From positions 13,179,001-13,243,000 of the forward strand of contig NC_084725.1 in the NCBI RefSeq assembly GCF_033807575.1: a DNA stretch of 64,000 bases, given 5' to 3'. The stretch's first letter is position 1; each line of letters opens with the position of its first letter. A model generated the notes under the pieces. It was not told where the DNA came from. It made no database searches and saw only the letters and a program-made list of their open reading frames with translations. The position numbers and the translations under genes are program-made. Positions 32,714 through 44,669 of this stretch are shown here, in pieces. The DNA is from Cydia pomonella. Lineage: Eukaryota > Arthropoda > Insecta > Lepidoptera > Tortricidae.

Positions 32714-32978
32714 CGACCGGTTTGGCCTAGTGGGTATATAGTGACCCTGCCTACGAAGCTGATGGTCCCGGGTTCAAATCCTGGTAACGGCATGTATTCG
32801 TGTGATGAGCATGGATATTTGTTCCTGAGTCATGGGTGTTTTCTATGTATTCAAGTATTTATAAATATTTATATATTATATATATCGTTGTCTAAGTATC
32901 CTCAACACAAGCCTCATTGAGCTTACTGTGGGACTTAGTCAATTTGTGTAATAATGTCCTATAATATTTATTTATTTA
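32714..32978 (+). mobile_element. SINE-A, near full-length
   Basis: tRNA-like head GGCCTAGTGGGTA.. and GGTTCAAATCCTGG, then body and ATTTATTTATTT tail. This is one of the most complete copies in the window and serves here as the reference for the family. Confidence 0.9.
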
Positions 32979-33082
32979 AGATCCTTACCTCTTCTTTAAT
33001 TTAAGAGCAGGGCTCTTGTCGGCGCAGCTTGATGAAGTTGTCTCCACCTTGGTCGATCCGAAGCCAGCGCTTTAGTGTCCTG

Positions 33083-33192
33083 AGGGCCTACCGCGAACCA
33101 CGTTCGACGTGTTGCCTCTCTGTCGCACTTGTAAATTTGTACGTAAGCATGACAGGGAGGCAACACGTCGAACGTGGTTCGCGGTAGGCCTT
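33083..33192. mobile_element. 110-bp palindromic MITE
   Basis: GGCCTACCGCGAACCACGTT is matched by AACGTGGTTCGCGGTAGGCC at the other end; the arms are about 36 bp. A related hairpin is at 40486-40615. Confidence 0.85.
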
Positions 33193-33449
33193 TTGGTACG
33201 ACACGGCTCCTACATGCTCCTTTACTTGGCTCATAAACTTTTTCTTGGTCTTCCCCTCCCTGTCCTTCCATTTATTTTACCTTCTATAATGTTTCTGATG
33301 AAGTGGTCGTGTCGAGATCCTTATCAATGTGTGTCAATGTTAAAGTTCTTTATCATCATCATGTATTAGGAGCGGGATGCAAAATTGTCAGCCAAGGAAT
33401 TTAATTTGCGAGCGAGAAAAATAGAAGAGCGCGTTGGCCAAGTAGCGGG

Positions 33450-33817
33450 AGTGCTGGTGGCCTAGCGGTACTAAGAGTGGGTAATACGATGGCCCAGCGT
33501 AGGCTAGTCTAAGGGACGCAGATGAGGTGGAATGAGATAACAATATCGCTTACTCCCTCTAACGCATAAATGCGTCCCTTGGACTGACCTGCCATCGTGT
33601 AGAGGAGCCTTAAGAGCCTGCGACTTGCAATTCGGGTTCGTGGGTTCAAACCCCGGCTCGTACCAATAAAAGTTTCGAAACTTATGTACGAAATATCATT
33701 TGATATTTACCAGTCGCTTTTCGGCGAAGGAAAATGTGAGGAAACCGGACTAATCCCAATAAGGACTATAGTTTACCCTCTGGGTTGGAAGGTCAGATGG
33801 CAATCGCTTTCGTAAAA
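33450..33817 (+). mobile_element. SINE-B interrupted by a MITE
   Basis: The head reads GTGCTGGTGGCCTAGCGGTA and resumes after 140 bp with AGAGCCTGCGACTTGCAA, then the B box GGTTCAAACCC and the body up to GGCAATCGCTTTCGTAAAA. Compared with 25056-25382 the break lies exactly inside the A box. Confidence 0.85.
33471..33610. mobile_element. MITE nested in SINE-B
   Basis: 140-bp insertion flanked by TA. Its ends contain ACGATGGC and AGTC(T/C)AAGGGACGCA as inverted repeats around a central region. Confidence 0.7.
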
Positions 33818-34712
33818 ATCGGCCAAGTGCAAGTCGAACTCGCGCACGAAGGGTTCCGTACCATTATGTAAAAATCGCGTTGTGTATGGGAGTCCCCTTA
33901 AATATTTATTTTATTTTGTTTTTAGTATCTTATACCTTTAAACGAGCAATTCTTGTATATATTTCTGTGATCTCGGAAACGGCTCTAACGATTTTGCTGA
34001 AATTTGGTATATGGGGGTTTTTGGGGGTATACAATCGATCTAGATTAGTTTTATGTTTGGGAAAACGCGTGTTTTCGAGTTTTCATGCGTTTTTCTTTCG
34101 ACCCAGAATATGGTCGCTAATTTCGTATCGCCGGCCACTGTCCGTCTGGTCCAGCGGGTTAAGACGCGGACTGCTAAACGAGTGATACGGGTTCGAATCT
34201 CGCCCTGTGACTAACTTTTGTTTTTTTTTTATATGTTCAAGTTTATATATAATTTTTTTATTTTTATTGTTTTAGACAAGTTTAATTTAGTAAATAATGT
34301 AGTTAAGATTATCACCTATACACCACCATATAACAATAAATAGTTATAACCGAGCAAAGCTCGGTCGCCCTGGTACTTTGTTGTTATAGCGGCAACAGAA
34401 ATACATAATCTGTGAAAATTTCAACTGGCTAACTATCACGGTTCATGAGATACAGCCTGTTGACAGACGGACGGACGTACGGACGGACAGCGGAGTCTCA
34501 GTAATAGGGTCCCGTTTGACCCTTTGGGTACGGAACCCTAAAAACCAACATACTTGCAACAATTTGCCGATAGATGGCGCTGTACACAATTATACTTAGT
34601 AACTTAGTATATAGGTACTTCTGATCAAAAGTATCTAGCCTTTATACAGATAATTCAAAGTTTGTACGGAATTCTCGGTGCGCGAGAAAAACGAACCCGC
34701 ACTTGGCCGGTT
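33818..34712. mobile_element. two copies of the GGCCAAGTGC repeat in inverted orientation
   Basis: The left end CGGCCAAGTGCAAGTCGAAC and the right end (complement of AACCGGCCAAGTGCGGGTTC) are inverted. The left copy (33818-34536) ends GGTACGGAACCCTAAAAA and holds a tRNA-like segment at 34145-34212; the right copy (34537-34712) is a minus-strand fragment. Confidence 0.65.
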
Positions 34713-34997
34713 TTTTTTTTACTTTTTACTGTAGGTACTATTATCGAAATAACGGTGAAGATGAGCGGCTAATATCCATGACGTCGTGGGTTCGAACCCC
34801 AGCTCCTATTACGAAGTATTATTATCTTTTTAATATTTACCAGTTACGTTCTAGTCTTTTGATAACGTAAATAAATAAGCCTATTGTGACAAGCGGGTAA
34901 CTACGGAGCCCTACACTGAGCATGGCCCGACATGCTCTTGGCCGGTTGGTTTTATTTACAACTTGTTCTGTTAGTTAGTCTGGGACAAATCTTGGAA

Positions 34998-35232
34998 GCA
35001 AATTTTGACCCACTTTCCGATTTCCGATTGAGCTGAAATTTTGCATACATATGTAAATCGGATGACAATGCAATATAATGATGACATGGACCTGATTTGA
35101 TGATGGAGACAGGATATGGCTATGGGAACTCTGTGATAAAACAACGCAAACTAATTGTGTTTGGGGTTGTTAGAATAGTCTTGATGAGTATTAGTTGCCT
35201 GTGGAAAGAAAAGTACAGTCAGCGATAAAAAC
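34998..35232 (+). repeat. dispersed repeat (GGGAACTCTGTGATAAAACA family)
   Basis: Best copy of a family also found at about 22715-22925, 37736-37850 plus 38325-38470 (minus, interrupted) and 2000-2126. No coding capacity is visible. Confidence 0.65.
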
Positions 35233-35342
35233 TTGTACCAAAAATGTTTTTTTTTTGCAAACAGTATGTCTTGTCAATTGTCATCCATTTGTAGATTAAC
35301 AGTAATAACAATAACCCAGAAGCCATAAGTACCTAAATTTTT

Positions 35343-35458
35343 TTTTTTATACCACGACGGTGGCAAGCAAGCATACGGCCCGCCTGATGGTAAGCAGTCA
35401 CCGTAGCCTATGAACGCCTGCAACTCCAGAGGTGTTACATGCGCGTTGCCGACCCTTT
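35343..35458 (-). mobile_element. LINE 3' end, CCATAGGCTACGGTGACTG family
   Basis: Minus-strand copy with its A-tail at 35339-35350 and CCGTAGCCTATG, GGCCCGCCTGATGG visible on the plus strand. Confidence 0.75.
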
Positions 35459-35838
35459 AAAAATTATATAAAAATAATAATATTTAAATAAATAAATTAA
35501 ACTAAAAACCCATCTCGCTTAAAACCAATACAAAATGGCGATTCGCAAACACAAACGTGCTAAAATGTCCAAATAAAAATGCAGTACACACGAATGTGGC
35601 ATGTTGATCAATAAGATATTTAAATAACACATTATTATGTACATATTCACACGTATACTTTATCTATCGTTGTGTTCATTAGACATACTAATGTGTATAC
35701 ATGTAAATAAATTTGGCTAGTCCTCCATCTACTGCATAGTGCATATTATAAACAATTTGTACATTTTCTTGTAGTTATAATAGGTATAACATTTATTGGT
35801 TAACCAACCAAATATAAAACCGCCTGGACCTGTCACTT

Positions 35839-36353
35839 TAAGGGGGTCCCTAACGCCAATGACCTTCGATTTGAATCCCTTAGTTTCCTAATGTTTTTAG
35901 TAGCTAATCATATTAATAGCAACGGCTGTAAGCAATATAGTATCCCATATTTACTTCAAAGTTCATTATCTTCGAGATATTTGGCATCAAAATTGAAGAA
36001 ATTTGGGCCAAAAAACTGGTTTTCTGGCCACAACTTTTTTGTTACTTAATTATTTTAAAATTAGACTCTGCCAAATTTTTAGAGACGTCAAAGACGAACC
36101 TAAATATGTAGATCTCATATATGTAAGATACTACATAGCAGTCTAGTAACGAAAATAGTGTTTGTTTAGACAATGTTTATAAAAATCATAAAAAAATGAG
36201 TATTAGTTTCTTTCAAAATCCGTCAGACAAAAATGGAGATAAAAGATTAAAGAACCGATAGCCGTTTGTCTTATAATTCTATCTGTAGTGCAAATGAAGG
36301 AGTAACGACTCAAAACTCGCCAAAAATCGATGAAAACCGCGGGGAGCCCCTTA
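35839..36353. mobile_element. MITE inserted into an older repeat
   Basis: The termini TAAGGGG(G/C)TCCC are inverted over 12 bp. The flanks (..AACCAACCAAATATAAAACC and ATTATTTGATCATGTA) are contiguous in the repeat copy at 58005-58100, apart from a short segment, so this 515-bp piece is an insertion. Confidence 0.75.
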
Positions 36354-36868
36354 CATTATTTGATCATGTATTGTTTTCATCTACCATCAACTGGCTTATG
36401 GAGCTATATGAGGATAGTTTTTGTTTACTTTTATTTAAATACCTAAACATACAGAGTATAAATTGTGATACCGTCGTTTGATGCTATCAATATTTTGATT
36501 TATGGCAAAAATATGTTTGTTGCATACTTTACAAGAAGCATGACAAAAATATATAAATAAGGGTTCCGTTTTTTTCATTTGGCTACGGAATTAAAAAAAA
36601 AGTAACTTAGTAGAAATAGTTCTATATCTCCAGTTAAGTTGTAACTTATTTAGTATACTAATAGATTTTAGTTTGTTATTATTTGGTTGGTTCTGTGTGC
36701 TGTAGGTAGACCTCGCAAACTACCATGGCTCCGTTATTTTGAATTTTTTTGCATAAACTGAATTGCCGAAATAGTAATTATCATTAGAAGTATTAGAACA
36801 AATTAAATTATTTCTAGAATATATTTTAATTTCTCTTTATTTCAAGTAGAAACCCTCTACTATATAAA

Positions 36869-37112
36869 TTATAAACTGAAATAAATGTCATATACTAAGA
36901 AAAAGTGACCAAGGCCTCCAGTAAGGGGGCGCCATAAGCCTTCAGTAAGAAATGCATATACTTGGAAAAATTCGACCAATGCTGCCGTGACCCCGGTGGC
37001 CGAGTGACTCAGGCACCTGCCGCGATAGCAGAGGACGCTGGTTCGATTCCAGCCTGGGGCACTGGAGGCCTTGGTCACTTTTTCTTGGTATATGACATTT
37101 ATTTCAGTTTAT
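36869..37112. mobile_element. SINE-C with a snap-back 3' end
   Basis: A tRNA-like head (GGTGGCCGAGTGACTCAGG, GGTTCGATTCCAGCC) lies at 36993-37058. The sequence after it (37060-37112) is repeated as a nearly perfect 53-bp reverse complement at 36869-36921. Another SINE-C copy at 55547-55690 has only the right arm. Confidence 0.85.
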
Positions 37113-37844
37113 AGTAATTATCGTTATAGAACGTGCTTACAAAAGTTCACGAGACTCGGATTTTAATGAGGAGGGCCTGCCGATGCCGCGAACTATTTCT
37201 TTAATTCGTTTGCGTCTCTATCGCTTGAATACGCAAGAGTGATAGAGATTTCGACAATAAGAAACATAAAACAATTAAACCCGTTCATCATCCTTTCAAA
37301 ACTAAAATCCTTTTTAATAGAGAAAGCATATTACTCTACCCAAGAATTTATGGGAGATAATTTTATATAATAAGAAATATTAATTATAAGTAATACTTAG
37401 TAGGTATATATAACATAAATATAAAAAAAAAACTAACTTTGATCTCCTCCATAGGTTAAGTAAAATAATAATTATAATATATTATACTTATGTGTATTTA
37501 AAAATAATGTTCATAAATGGGTACTACTATATTTAATAACTTTAGTCCTAGCTAGCTATAAGAATACTTGCAATACCCTTTTCAGGGTGCCATGTGTTTC
37601 TATAATTTAAATGTAATAACTATGTACCATGGCTCGCAATAAACGAATTCTGATTTCTGATTTCTGACTATCACGAAAGGCCCTCTGTAAAGAAAAACAT
37701 AAGGAAAAATAAGTTTTTACCAAAAAATTAATTTTTGGTAGAAGCTTTTATCGCTGACTGTACTTTTCTTACAACAGGCAACTAATACTCATCGAGATAA
37801 TTCTAAAAACCCCAAACACAATTAGGTTTGTATTTTTGCGCCTT

Positions 37845-38325
37845 TTTGGAAATTTTCACATAATAATATTTAATTTTTTCTTGTCTTTTTACTTGTTCAC
37901 TTTTTTATTTTATTTATTTTGCTTAATACCTTTTTACTAGGTGACATTTTTTTTCTCTTAATTTATAATTTATTTTCTTATTCTGACATGTTACAATTTT
38001 TTTTTTATTTTCTTAATTAATTTTTAAATGATATTATTTGATTAATTTTTCTTCTTACTTGTTGACATTTTTAGTTTTTTTTTCTTTTAATATTTTTAAT
38101 ATTTTAATGACAATTTTTTTTAATTACTATTCATGTTTTATTTTTATTTTTGGGCTACCTATTTGAGCGGGCGTTATATTTGAATTAGTTTTAATATTTA
38201 TTTTTATGATGTTTGTTTTTGAAATATTTTTTGTATGCATGTGCCTAGATTTAAGATTTTTCAAACACAATGTAATATTGTTATTGAATAAAAAATGATG
38301 ATGATGATGATGATGATGGTTGCGT
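37845..38325 (+). mobile_element. AT-rich insertion ending in (ATG)n
   Basis: It interrupts a minus-strand copy of the dispersed repeat (parts at 37736-37845 and 38325-38470) and ends AATAAAAA(ATG)9 then GTTGCG. The 3' microsatellite end suggests a retroposon, but I see no coding part. Confidence 0.5.
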
Positions 38326-38799
38326 TGTTTCATCACAGAGTTCATATGGCCACCTCGTGATCATCAGATCAGCTCGATGGTACTATAATATTGCATTGTC
38401 ACCCGATATACATATGTATGCAAATTTTCAGCTTCATCGGAAACCGAGAAGTGTGTCAAATTTAACTTGCAAGATTTGACCAGTACATACATAGGTACGC
38501 TGCAAGTTAATAAAAAGCTTGTAAAATATGAATTTTGGTTAGTGATTCGTTGCAAGTTTTATGTCTAGAGGAGCTGCCTTTGTTTTAGTACTTTACGGAG
38601 CGTGCATAAACAAGGGGCAGCACAGGAAAAGTTAGATTTTTGGTGCGAGGTGTAAAAGTGAAATTTATGCTTCCAATGACACAAGAAAAAGAGAACGGTA
38701 GATGGCAGCACTTCCTTTGGCGTGAAATGTCAGTGTACATGTTGTTGTTTCTGTTTAGGTACACAAGATGGCACGCGCGCCGTCTCTGAGATGTAAAAT

Positions 38800-40275
38800 T
38801 ACCTAAGAATTAAATAACCCAACTAGCAAAAACACGCTTACAACAGTCTCAAGACTACAATTTTTTCGCTCTTATATTGATTTTATATCATCGTATAAGC
38901 CCGGATTTGGGCACAAATTATAAGCGTATTTATTTTAATATCGTTCTAATATCAGTCTAATTGAATGCTGTTTGCGTTTACAGTAATCTTCCCAAAACTA
39001 ATTTAAGCTACCTCAGGCTAATATCGCTTTTACATAAGTATCTTGTAAGCCTAAATAAACTTATTTTGATTTTTTGGAAGATCACACAGAGTTGAAAGAT
39101 TCTATTTGTAAAGTATAAGTGTACGAATAAAATTATCTGCAGCGTGACAAAAAAAAAGTGTAAATATTTATCAAACTGTTTATGAATTATGTTTAAATAT
39201 AATAACGTGCTCGTTATCATCGTGTGTGTTCATGTTTTACGGTAAGTATTCACGTGGGAAAATATTATTTACTGTAAAGTAAACCCTGTTTTACGCTTCA
39301 AACTTCATGCGCCTGTTCAAATATGGGTATTTGTATCCTCTTATAATTATTTTATTTATTTATTTGTATTGATAGTGAGCCATTGCTGTAGGTGTATTTT
39401 TCAAGCGCACTATTAGAGTATTTTAAGATTATTTACACTAACTTTGGCATTCTGAATATAAATGATATGGCCATGTTGAATTAATTAGGGTTTCTTGCTT
39501 TACTTAGTAAAACCCTTAATATATTTGTTTATCCTTACTTGATTACTAGACACATACTAATAAACTAAATGTGTTTTTATTTAAGTGACAAGGTTGGTGA
39601 TGCGAAATGGTTAAATTTATGCATTCCCAAAATCGATTTAAGATCAAACCATCTTATATTGAACTTGTCTTGTGTGATTTAGTATCCTGATCCTATATCA
39701 CTCCAATATCTTACTAAAGTGACGCTGTTGATCTTATTATAGCTTTAAATAAGATCAAAAAAGTACGTACTTACAGTGTCCTTATGCTATGCTGATATTA
39801 GCCTTACATTCTTACAATAGCATTTAGAAAGTCTAATATAAAATCAAATGAACTTAGAGAATGGGGATATAAGACCAGGTACTCTCAAGATCAATGAGAC
39901 TTCGTAAATGTTATTGTAGGAGCAAGGGGCTTATAATAGTATTATGCTATGCTGATATTAGTCTTGCATTCTTACAATAGCATTTAGAAAGTCTAATATA
40001 AAATCAAATGAACTTAGAGAATGGGGATATAAGACCAGGTACTCTCAAGATCAATGAGACTTTGTAAATGTTATTGTAGGAGCAAGAGGCTTATAATATA
40101 GTATTATAAAATGCTCTTATAAACATATATAAGACTAGGTAATAAGACTGACCTTACTAAAGTCTGTCCTAGCTTGTCTAAGACTCATATAAGAGCGATT
40201 GTTATTCCAAAACAATAATAAGAGCGCTATAAGCTCACCACTCTTATAACGTGCGCAATCTGAGACTTTTTTGCT
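38800..40275. mobile_element. unclassified element with an internal 170-bp duplication
   Basis: Motifs near the left end (GCAAAAACACG, GTCTCAAGACT, CGCTCTTATAT) recur in inverted form near the right end (ATAAGAGCGATTG, AGTCTCAGATTG complement, TTTTTTGC). It has many CTTATA and GATATTAG motifs and no clear ORF. Confidence 0.4.
39782..40110. repeat. 170-bp direct tandem duplication
   Basis: TTATGCTATGCTGATATTAG starts at 39782 and again at 39952; the two units differ at only a few positions. Confidence 0.92.
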
Positions 40276-40485
40276 TTAATCCTCATGGCTGCAGGACTAC
40301 ACTACACCCGTCCGCCATTACGTAACCGGCGATTCATAAATCCCGCGTTTAGCTTTAGCATACCGTGTTCGAATCCCACTAATATTCCACGCACGTACTT
40401 GCAAAATTGACCTTTAGTGGACCTTAAGTATTCGCAATAAAGTTTAGAATGGCTAATTATTTAGCGTCGACGATTTTTCAGTCGC

Positions 40486-40615
40486 CTGGGCCTACCGCGA
40501 ACACCGAAGTTTGTAAATTGCGGGCATCTTCCTCTTTCACTCTAATTACGCCTTAATTGGAGTAAAAGAGTAAGATGCCGGTTATTTGCGAACTTCGATA
40601 TTCGCGGTAGGGCCT
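40486..40615. mobile_element. hairpin MITE, GGCCTACCGCGAA family
   Basis: GGGCCTACCGCGAA at the left pairs with TTCGCGGTAGGGCC at the right; inner segments (GGGCATCTTCCTCTTTCACTC) also pair with the right half. Confidence 0.8.
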
Positions 40616-40913
40616 CAGCTTGCCTTCAGATGTATCGGAGCGAGCAAGGTGCTCACAAATATCTGAACGCCTCTATTGTCAAGGCGTTAGAGTGCATGTT
40701 CAGATATTTTTGAGCACCACGGTTGCTCCAATATTTCTGATGACGACTGTAGTAGAAGTAGATATTTATCTCTATTTGGAAATGTATTAGAGGGTGGCAG
40801 ATTTTGGCGCATTCTTTTATACACTACTATTGATTTCGAATGTACTTAAGTATATTAAGTAATGTGTTTACTTATGAATGAATAATATTTATTTTAGATT
40901 AGTCAAAATCCAT

Positions 40914-40993
40914 ATTCAACACAAGCCTTATTGAGCTTACTGTGGGACTTAGACAATTTGTGTAATAATGTCCTATAATATTTATTTATTTAT
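40914..40993 (+). mobile_element. SINE-A tail fragment
   Basis: Only the last 80 bp (ACACAAGCCTTATTGAGC to ATTTATTTATTT) are present. Confidence 0.75.
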
Positions 40994-41157
40994 ATTTATG
41001 TTAGTACACATGTCAAAAACATTGGTAAACAGTTTAAAAATACAATAAATTAAGATTAAAATAAAATCATAAGCATAACTCATAATTAATTAAATTAAAA
41101 ATCATATAAACCATATCAATATACATTACTCGCAATAAATTTCCCAAATACATGATG

Positions 41158-41366
41158 ACCGACCTGGCCAAGTGGGTAGTGACCCTGCCTATGAAGCCGA
41201 TGGTCCTGGGTTCGAATCCCGCTAAGGGCATTTATTTGTGTGATGAGCACAGATATTTGTTCCCGCGTCATGGATGTTTTCTATTTAAGTATTTGTATAT
41301 TATTTATATCGTTGTCTGAGTACCCGCAACACAAGCTCAGCCTAGCAATATTTATTTATTTATTTC
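41158..41366 (+). mobile_element. SINE-A copy
   Basis: Head GACCTGGCCAAGTGGGTAGTG, B box GGTTCGAATCCCG, body and ATTT tail, with some internal deletion compared with 32714-32978. Confidence 0.85.
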
Positions 41367-41413
41367 CTGGATATTAATTAGACCAATATTTTCGGGGAAT
41401 TGTAACTCTATAT

Positions 41414-41503
41414 CGACGACCTGGCCTAGTGGGCAGTGACCCTGCCTACGAAGCTGATGGTCCCGGGTTCAAATCCTGGTAAGGGCATGTATTCGTGTGA
41501 TGA
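41414..41503 (+). mobile_element. SINE-A head fragment
   Basis: Head and B box are intact, but the body stops after GTATTCGTGTGATGA, followed by unrelated sequence (41504-41790) that I cannot identify. Confidence 0.75.
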
Positions 41504-42516
41504 CTTTCAGGAAGCTGCTGGTGCTGTTCCATCCCATCAGGGAGGTGACTCGTTTACGGATTATTGTATAGTTTGTATAAAAGCAATCCTTTCTCCGCAA
41601 ACATTCCCGATGCACTGCAGTATTTGTTCAACCCCATCAGCACCCATACATCAGCATACAATGATATACAGAGGATTACTATATCATGGCTTAAATCTAA
41701 AATAGGCATTGCACCAAGGATGCTGGCGGCGTTTCCTCGTGGTATCGCAATACTGATAATTGTGCGAGGAAGCCGCCGCCAGCTCTAGTTACATACATAA
41801 GTTTAAGATTTTTCATTTCTCATGATCTGAAAGAGGGTCATTGTTGTTCTAAATAGTGAGCAGAAGGTCTAGTGTATCATGACAGCAAAATATTCGTTAA
41901 CTATTCGATGACGTTAGGTGAGAAAACTACTCGGAAACTAAAAACCTATACTTTTTAGTTAACATGCGAGTGTGACATGCAACCTCAAACTCGTCCTTTA
42001 CGAAAGATAGCTCATTTTGACAGTAATTTACCTTTTTCGTATGTTGGTAGAACTGGGTGTTATAGGTGGCCGAATTACGAAGTACAGCCCATGTGGGATC
42101 TTCGAGCGTAATAAGATCACCACTTAATTGGTTCGCGTTATATTTCGGTTGAATAAATGCAGTGGTCGGCAACCTTTAAGCAGCCAATGCACATTGTTTA
42201 TAATTTGCAACTTTATCACTATATCTGATAATTTATTATTATGCAAAGAGCACTCGACAATGTCAACGACGACTGACAACGACAACAATTGTCAACAAAT
42301 ACCTATTTTAAAGGATACAAAAAAAGTTCCCGACAGCGGCAGTACTCTCAAGTTCAAATGCCGCACGGGCTTGCGCTTGCCTTACTTACTTGATAGTAAT
42401 ACTTTTCGATAGTGAAAATCTACAATCAAGCTGTTTAAAAATATGCACCCTTTCTTCGTGGTTCGCGATACTTATATAGTAAATCTGAATAGACCATAGA
42501 TTAAGTACAGATACAA

Positions 42517-42832
42517 TTATAATATGTTAACGGCACCAATCATGGAACATTTAAGAGAAAATTTGGAGTGTTTTTGTAATTTCACCGACACCTGTAAAGT
42601 TTCTACCGCTTTACGCTTTAAAAGTTGAATGTCAAATTCGTCCTTTATGTTTTCTATGTATTTAATGAAAGCTACTGCAATTGGTTTCAATATTATTAAC
42701 CAATAAAAACTGTGGTTTTTTGTGGCACCATTAATTTTCAAACTAACAAGTATCAATGAAAAATTAAACTTAAGCAGCTCTTTGGCTCTTGTTTATGGTC
42801 AAATGTTGCCAGCGATTAAAAACTGATGGTTA
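42517..42832 (-). mobile_element. unclassified repeat with an ORF-like segment, single 123-bp unit
   Basis: The minus frame 42756-42517 encodes IAVAFIKYIENIKDEF and QLLKRKAVETLQVSVK. The same protein segment, with substitutions, is encoded at 58365-58087. It is followed on the plus strand by one copy (42727-42832) of the unit that is repeated four times at 58380-58867. I do not recognise the protein. Confidence 0.5.
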
Positions 42833-42839
42833 ATACTTG

Positions 42840-44540
42840 TTTTACAGGATTTGTCTATACCATTCCATTACTAGTGCCTGTTCCATTATAGGGGTGTTTA
42901 CTATATGTAGTACTACGAAAAAAATCGATGTTTGTAAGCGCGAGGCCACGAATCATGTTGTCCCTGTCATGTCATGTTATGTCATGATCATTTGCGTACC
43001 GAACGAGCCGACTTGAGAGACGTAGACCTGATATAAATTTTATATACAAAATAACCAGGAAGGTTCGCTGGCCGCCTGTTCCCGACCCCTGAACAGGAAT
43101 ATTATGTATCCGTTTTCAAACGCGCTGACTGCGGGCGAGTGTAAATTCAAATATGACATTCGTAAACGTTTCGAAACCTAAACTCAATAGTTAAATTAGT
43201 CACTCGAGAGTTGTCGAGTGAAATGTTGCGTTTGGAGTTTCGCCCTCAGGTGGCAATTCCATTTTTTACATTTTCTAACATTTATGAAATATTTACTATT
43301 AAATTGTCTCTAGTTTTGTTCTGAAATTTGGCTTAAAGTGTTTTAAAGTACAATAAAATCAAGAATCTGACGCTATTCGTTAGGACTGACAAAACCTATG
43401 CTGGCGCCATCTGTAAAATACTTCGACCGGTCAACCCCATTTAACGTGCAGTAAGAAAAAGTTCAGACGTACGAGGCCACGGCATGTCGCATTTGCTGCT
43501 GTATCTCGGTTTTAACGAATTTTTGAGGAGAGCAAGAAAACGTAATTTGTAGGTATTTCGTCTAAAATATAACATCTGTTTATGCCATTGTACTAGGGGC
43601 GATAATATTCAGTTTAAACAGAGCTTACTTTTTGATATTTTTAGATATTAAACTTTGTACAGGCAAAAATAGTTTTCTGTGCAGATTACTGCCCGAAAAT
43701 CTCAGAAGCATTCTACACAAATTCAAGTATCTCTTGTTTAGCTTTGAAATAGCAAGCACTTTATATTCTTAAATACTTCACATATTTGGTTCTTCACTCA
43801 ATAACTTTTCCAATTTTCATGCCACTCTGAAGAAAATGGTATCAAATGAAAGCTAACCGTAAAACATATTTTTATTTTTCTTTTTTTTTAATTTATTTGA
43901 ATCAAAAGAAGATTACAAAAAGCCTTAAACTACTAATCTGCCAAACTGCAGTACAGTTTGTTGGCAGAAAAAAAAAACTAAATCTACCCTCCATCAACTA
44001 GTATTGTAAATATTAATAACTATAGCCGCTTTTGCATACGTATGTATATTGAAACCTTGGTATGTTAAAACTTAAACTTCAGAGTGGTTATCACATACTG
44101 TTATTGATGTTGTTGTTATTGAGATTAGACACTGTTTGACAAAAATCATTTAAAAAAAAATAGGTATAGTATCCTTTATATTCAAAATTCCTTGTCTTTT
44201 AAAAAACTGCCATCCTCTGACCTTCTGACACATGTGAATTGGTACCTATTTCATTGAATTAATTACATTCTAGAAATTATTGTGACATGATGACACATTC
44301 CTTCAGCAAACCCGTTTTAAGTCCTCGTGGATGGGTGGTGCAGGATCATGCTTACGAACTTTACTGTTCTTATAGTCCCATTTGACAGACGTGTTCGATA
44401 GGAATGAGGCTGGTACGTGGTGAGAGCTCGTGAGTCCATAAAAATCTCACACAGGTCGACCTAGTCCCAAATTCAGAAAAACTTGTGCTTGGGGTATTAG
44501 GCGACGATACACAGACTTGTATAGATAAATTCATACTTAG
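42840..44540. other. intergenic stretch, no gene seen
   Basis: AT-rich with a retroposon-like minus-strand 3' end at 43868-43995 (A/T runs around CTAATCTGCCAAACTGCAG). Nothing else is recognisable. Confidence 0.4.
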
Positions 44541-44669
44541 GTGCATAGATAACATCCATAACTCGGGAACAAATATTCGTGATGAACACACAAATAATTG
44601 CCCATACCGGGAATTCAACCTGGGACCTCTAGCTTTGTAAGCAGGGTCAATACCGTCTAGGCTAGGAGA
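44541..44669 (-). mobile_element. degraded SINE-A
   Basis: On the minus strand the head (GGTATTGACCCTGCTTAC..), B box-like GGTTGAATTCCCGG and the body fragment are recognisable but diverged. Confidence 0.65.

Noticed and set aside
33880..34185. Plus-strand ORF of 101 codons
   Set aside because: It lies wholly inside a dispersed repeat and begins in its non-coding part; similar repeats elsewhere do not keep it open.
34145..34212. A functional tRNA gene
   Set aside because: It has a B box and a tRNA-like shape, but no clean acceptor stem, and it lies inside a dispersed repeat, so it is a SINE-type relic.
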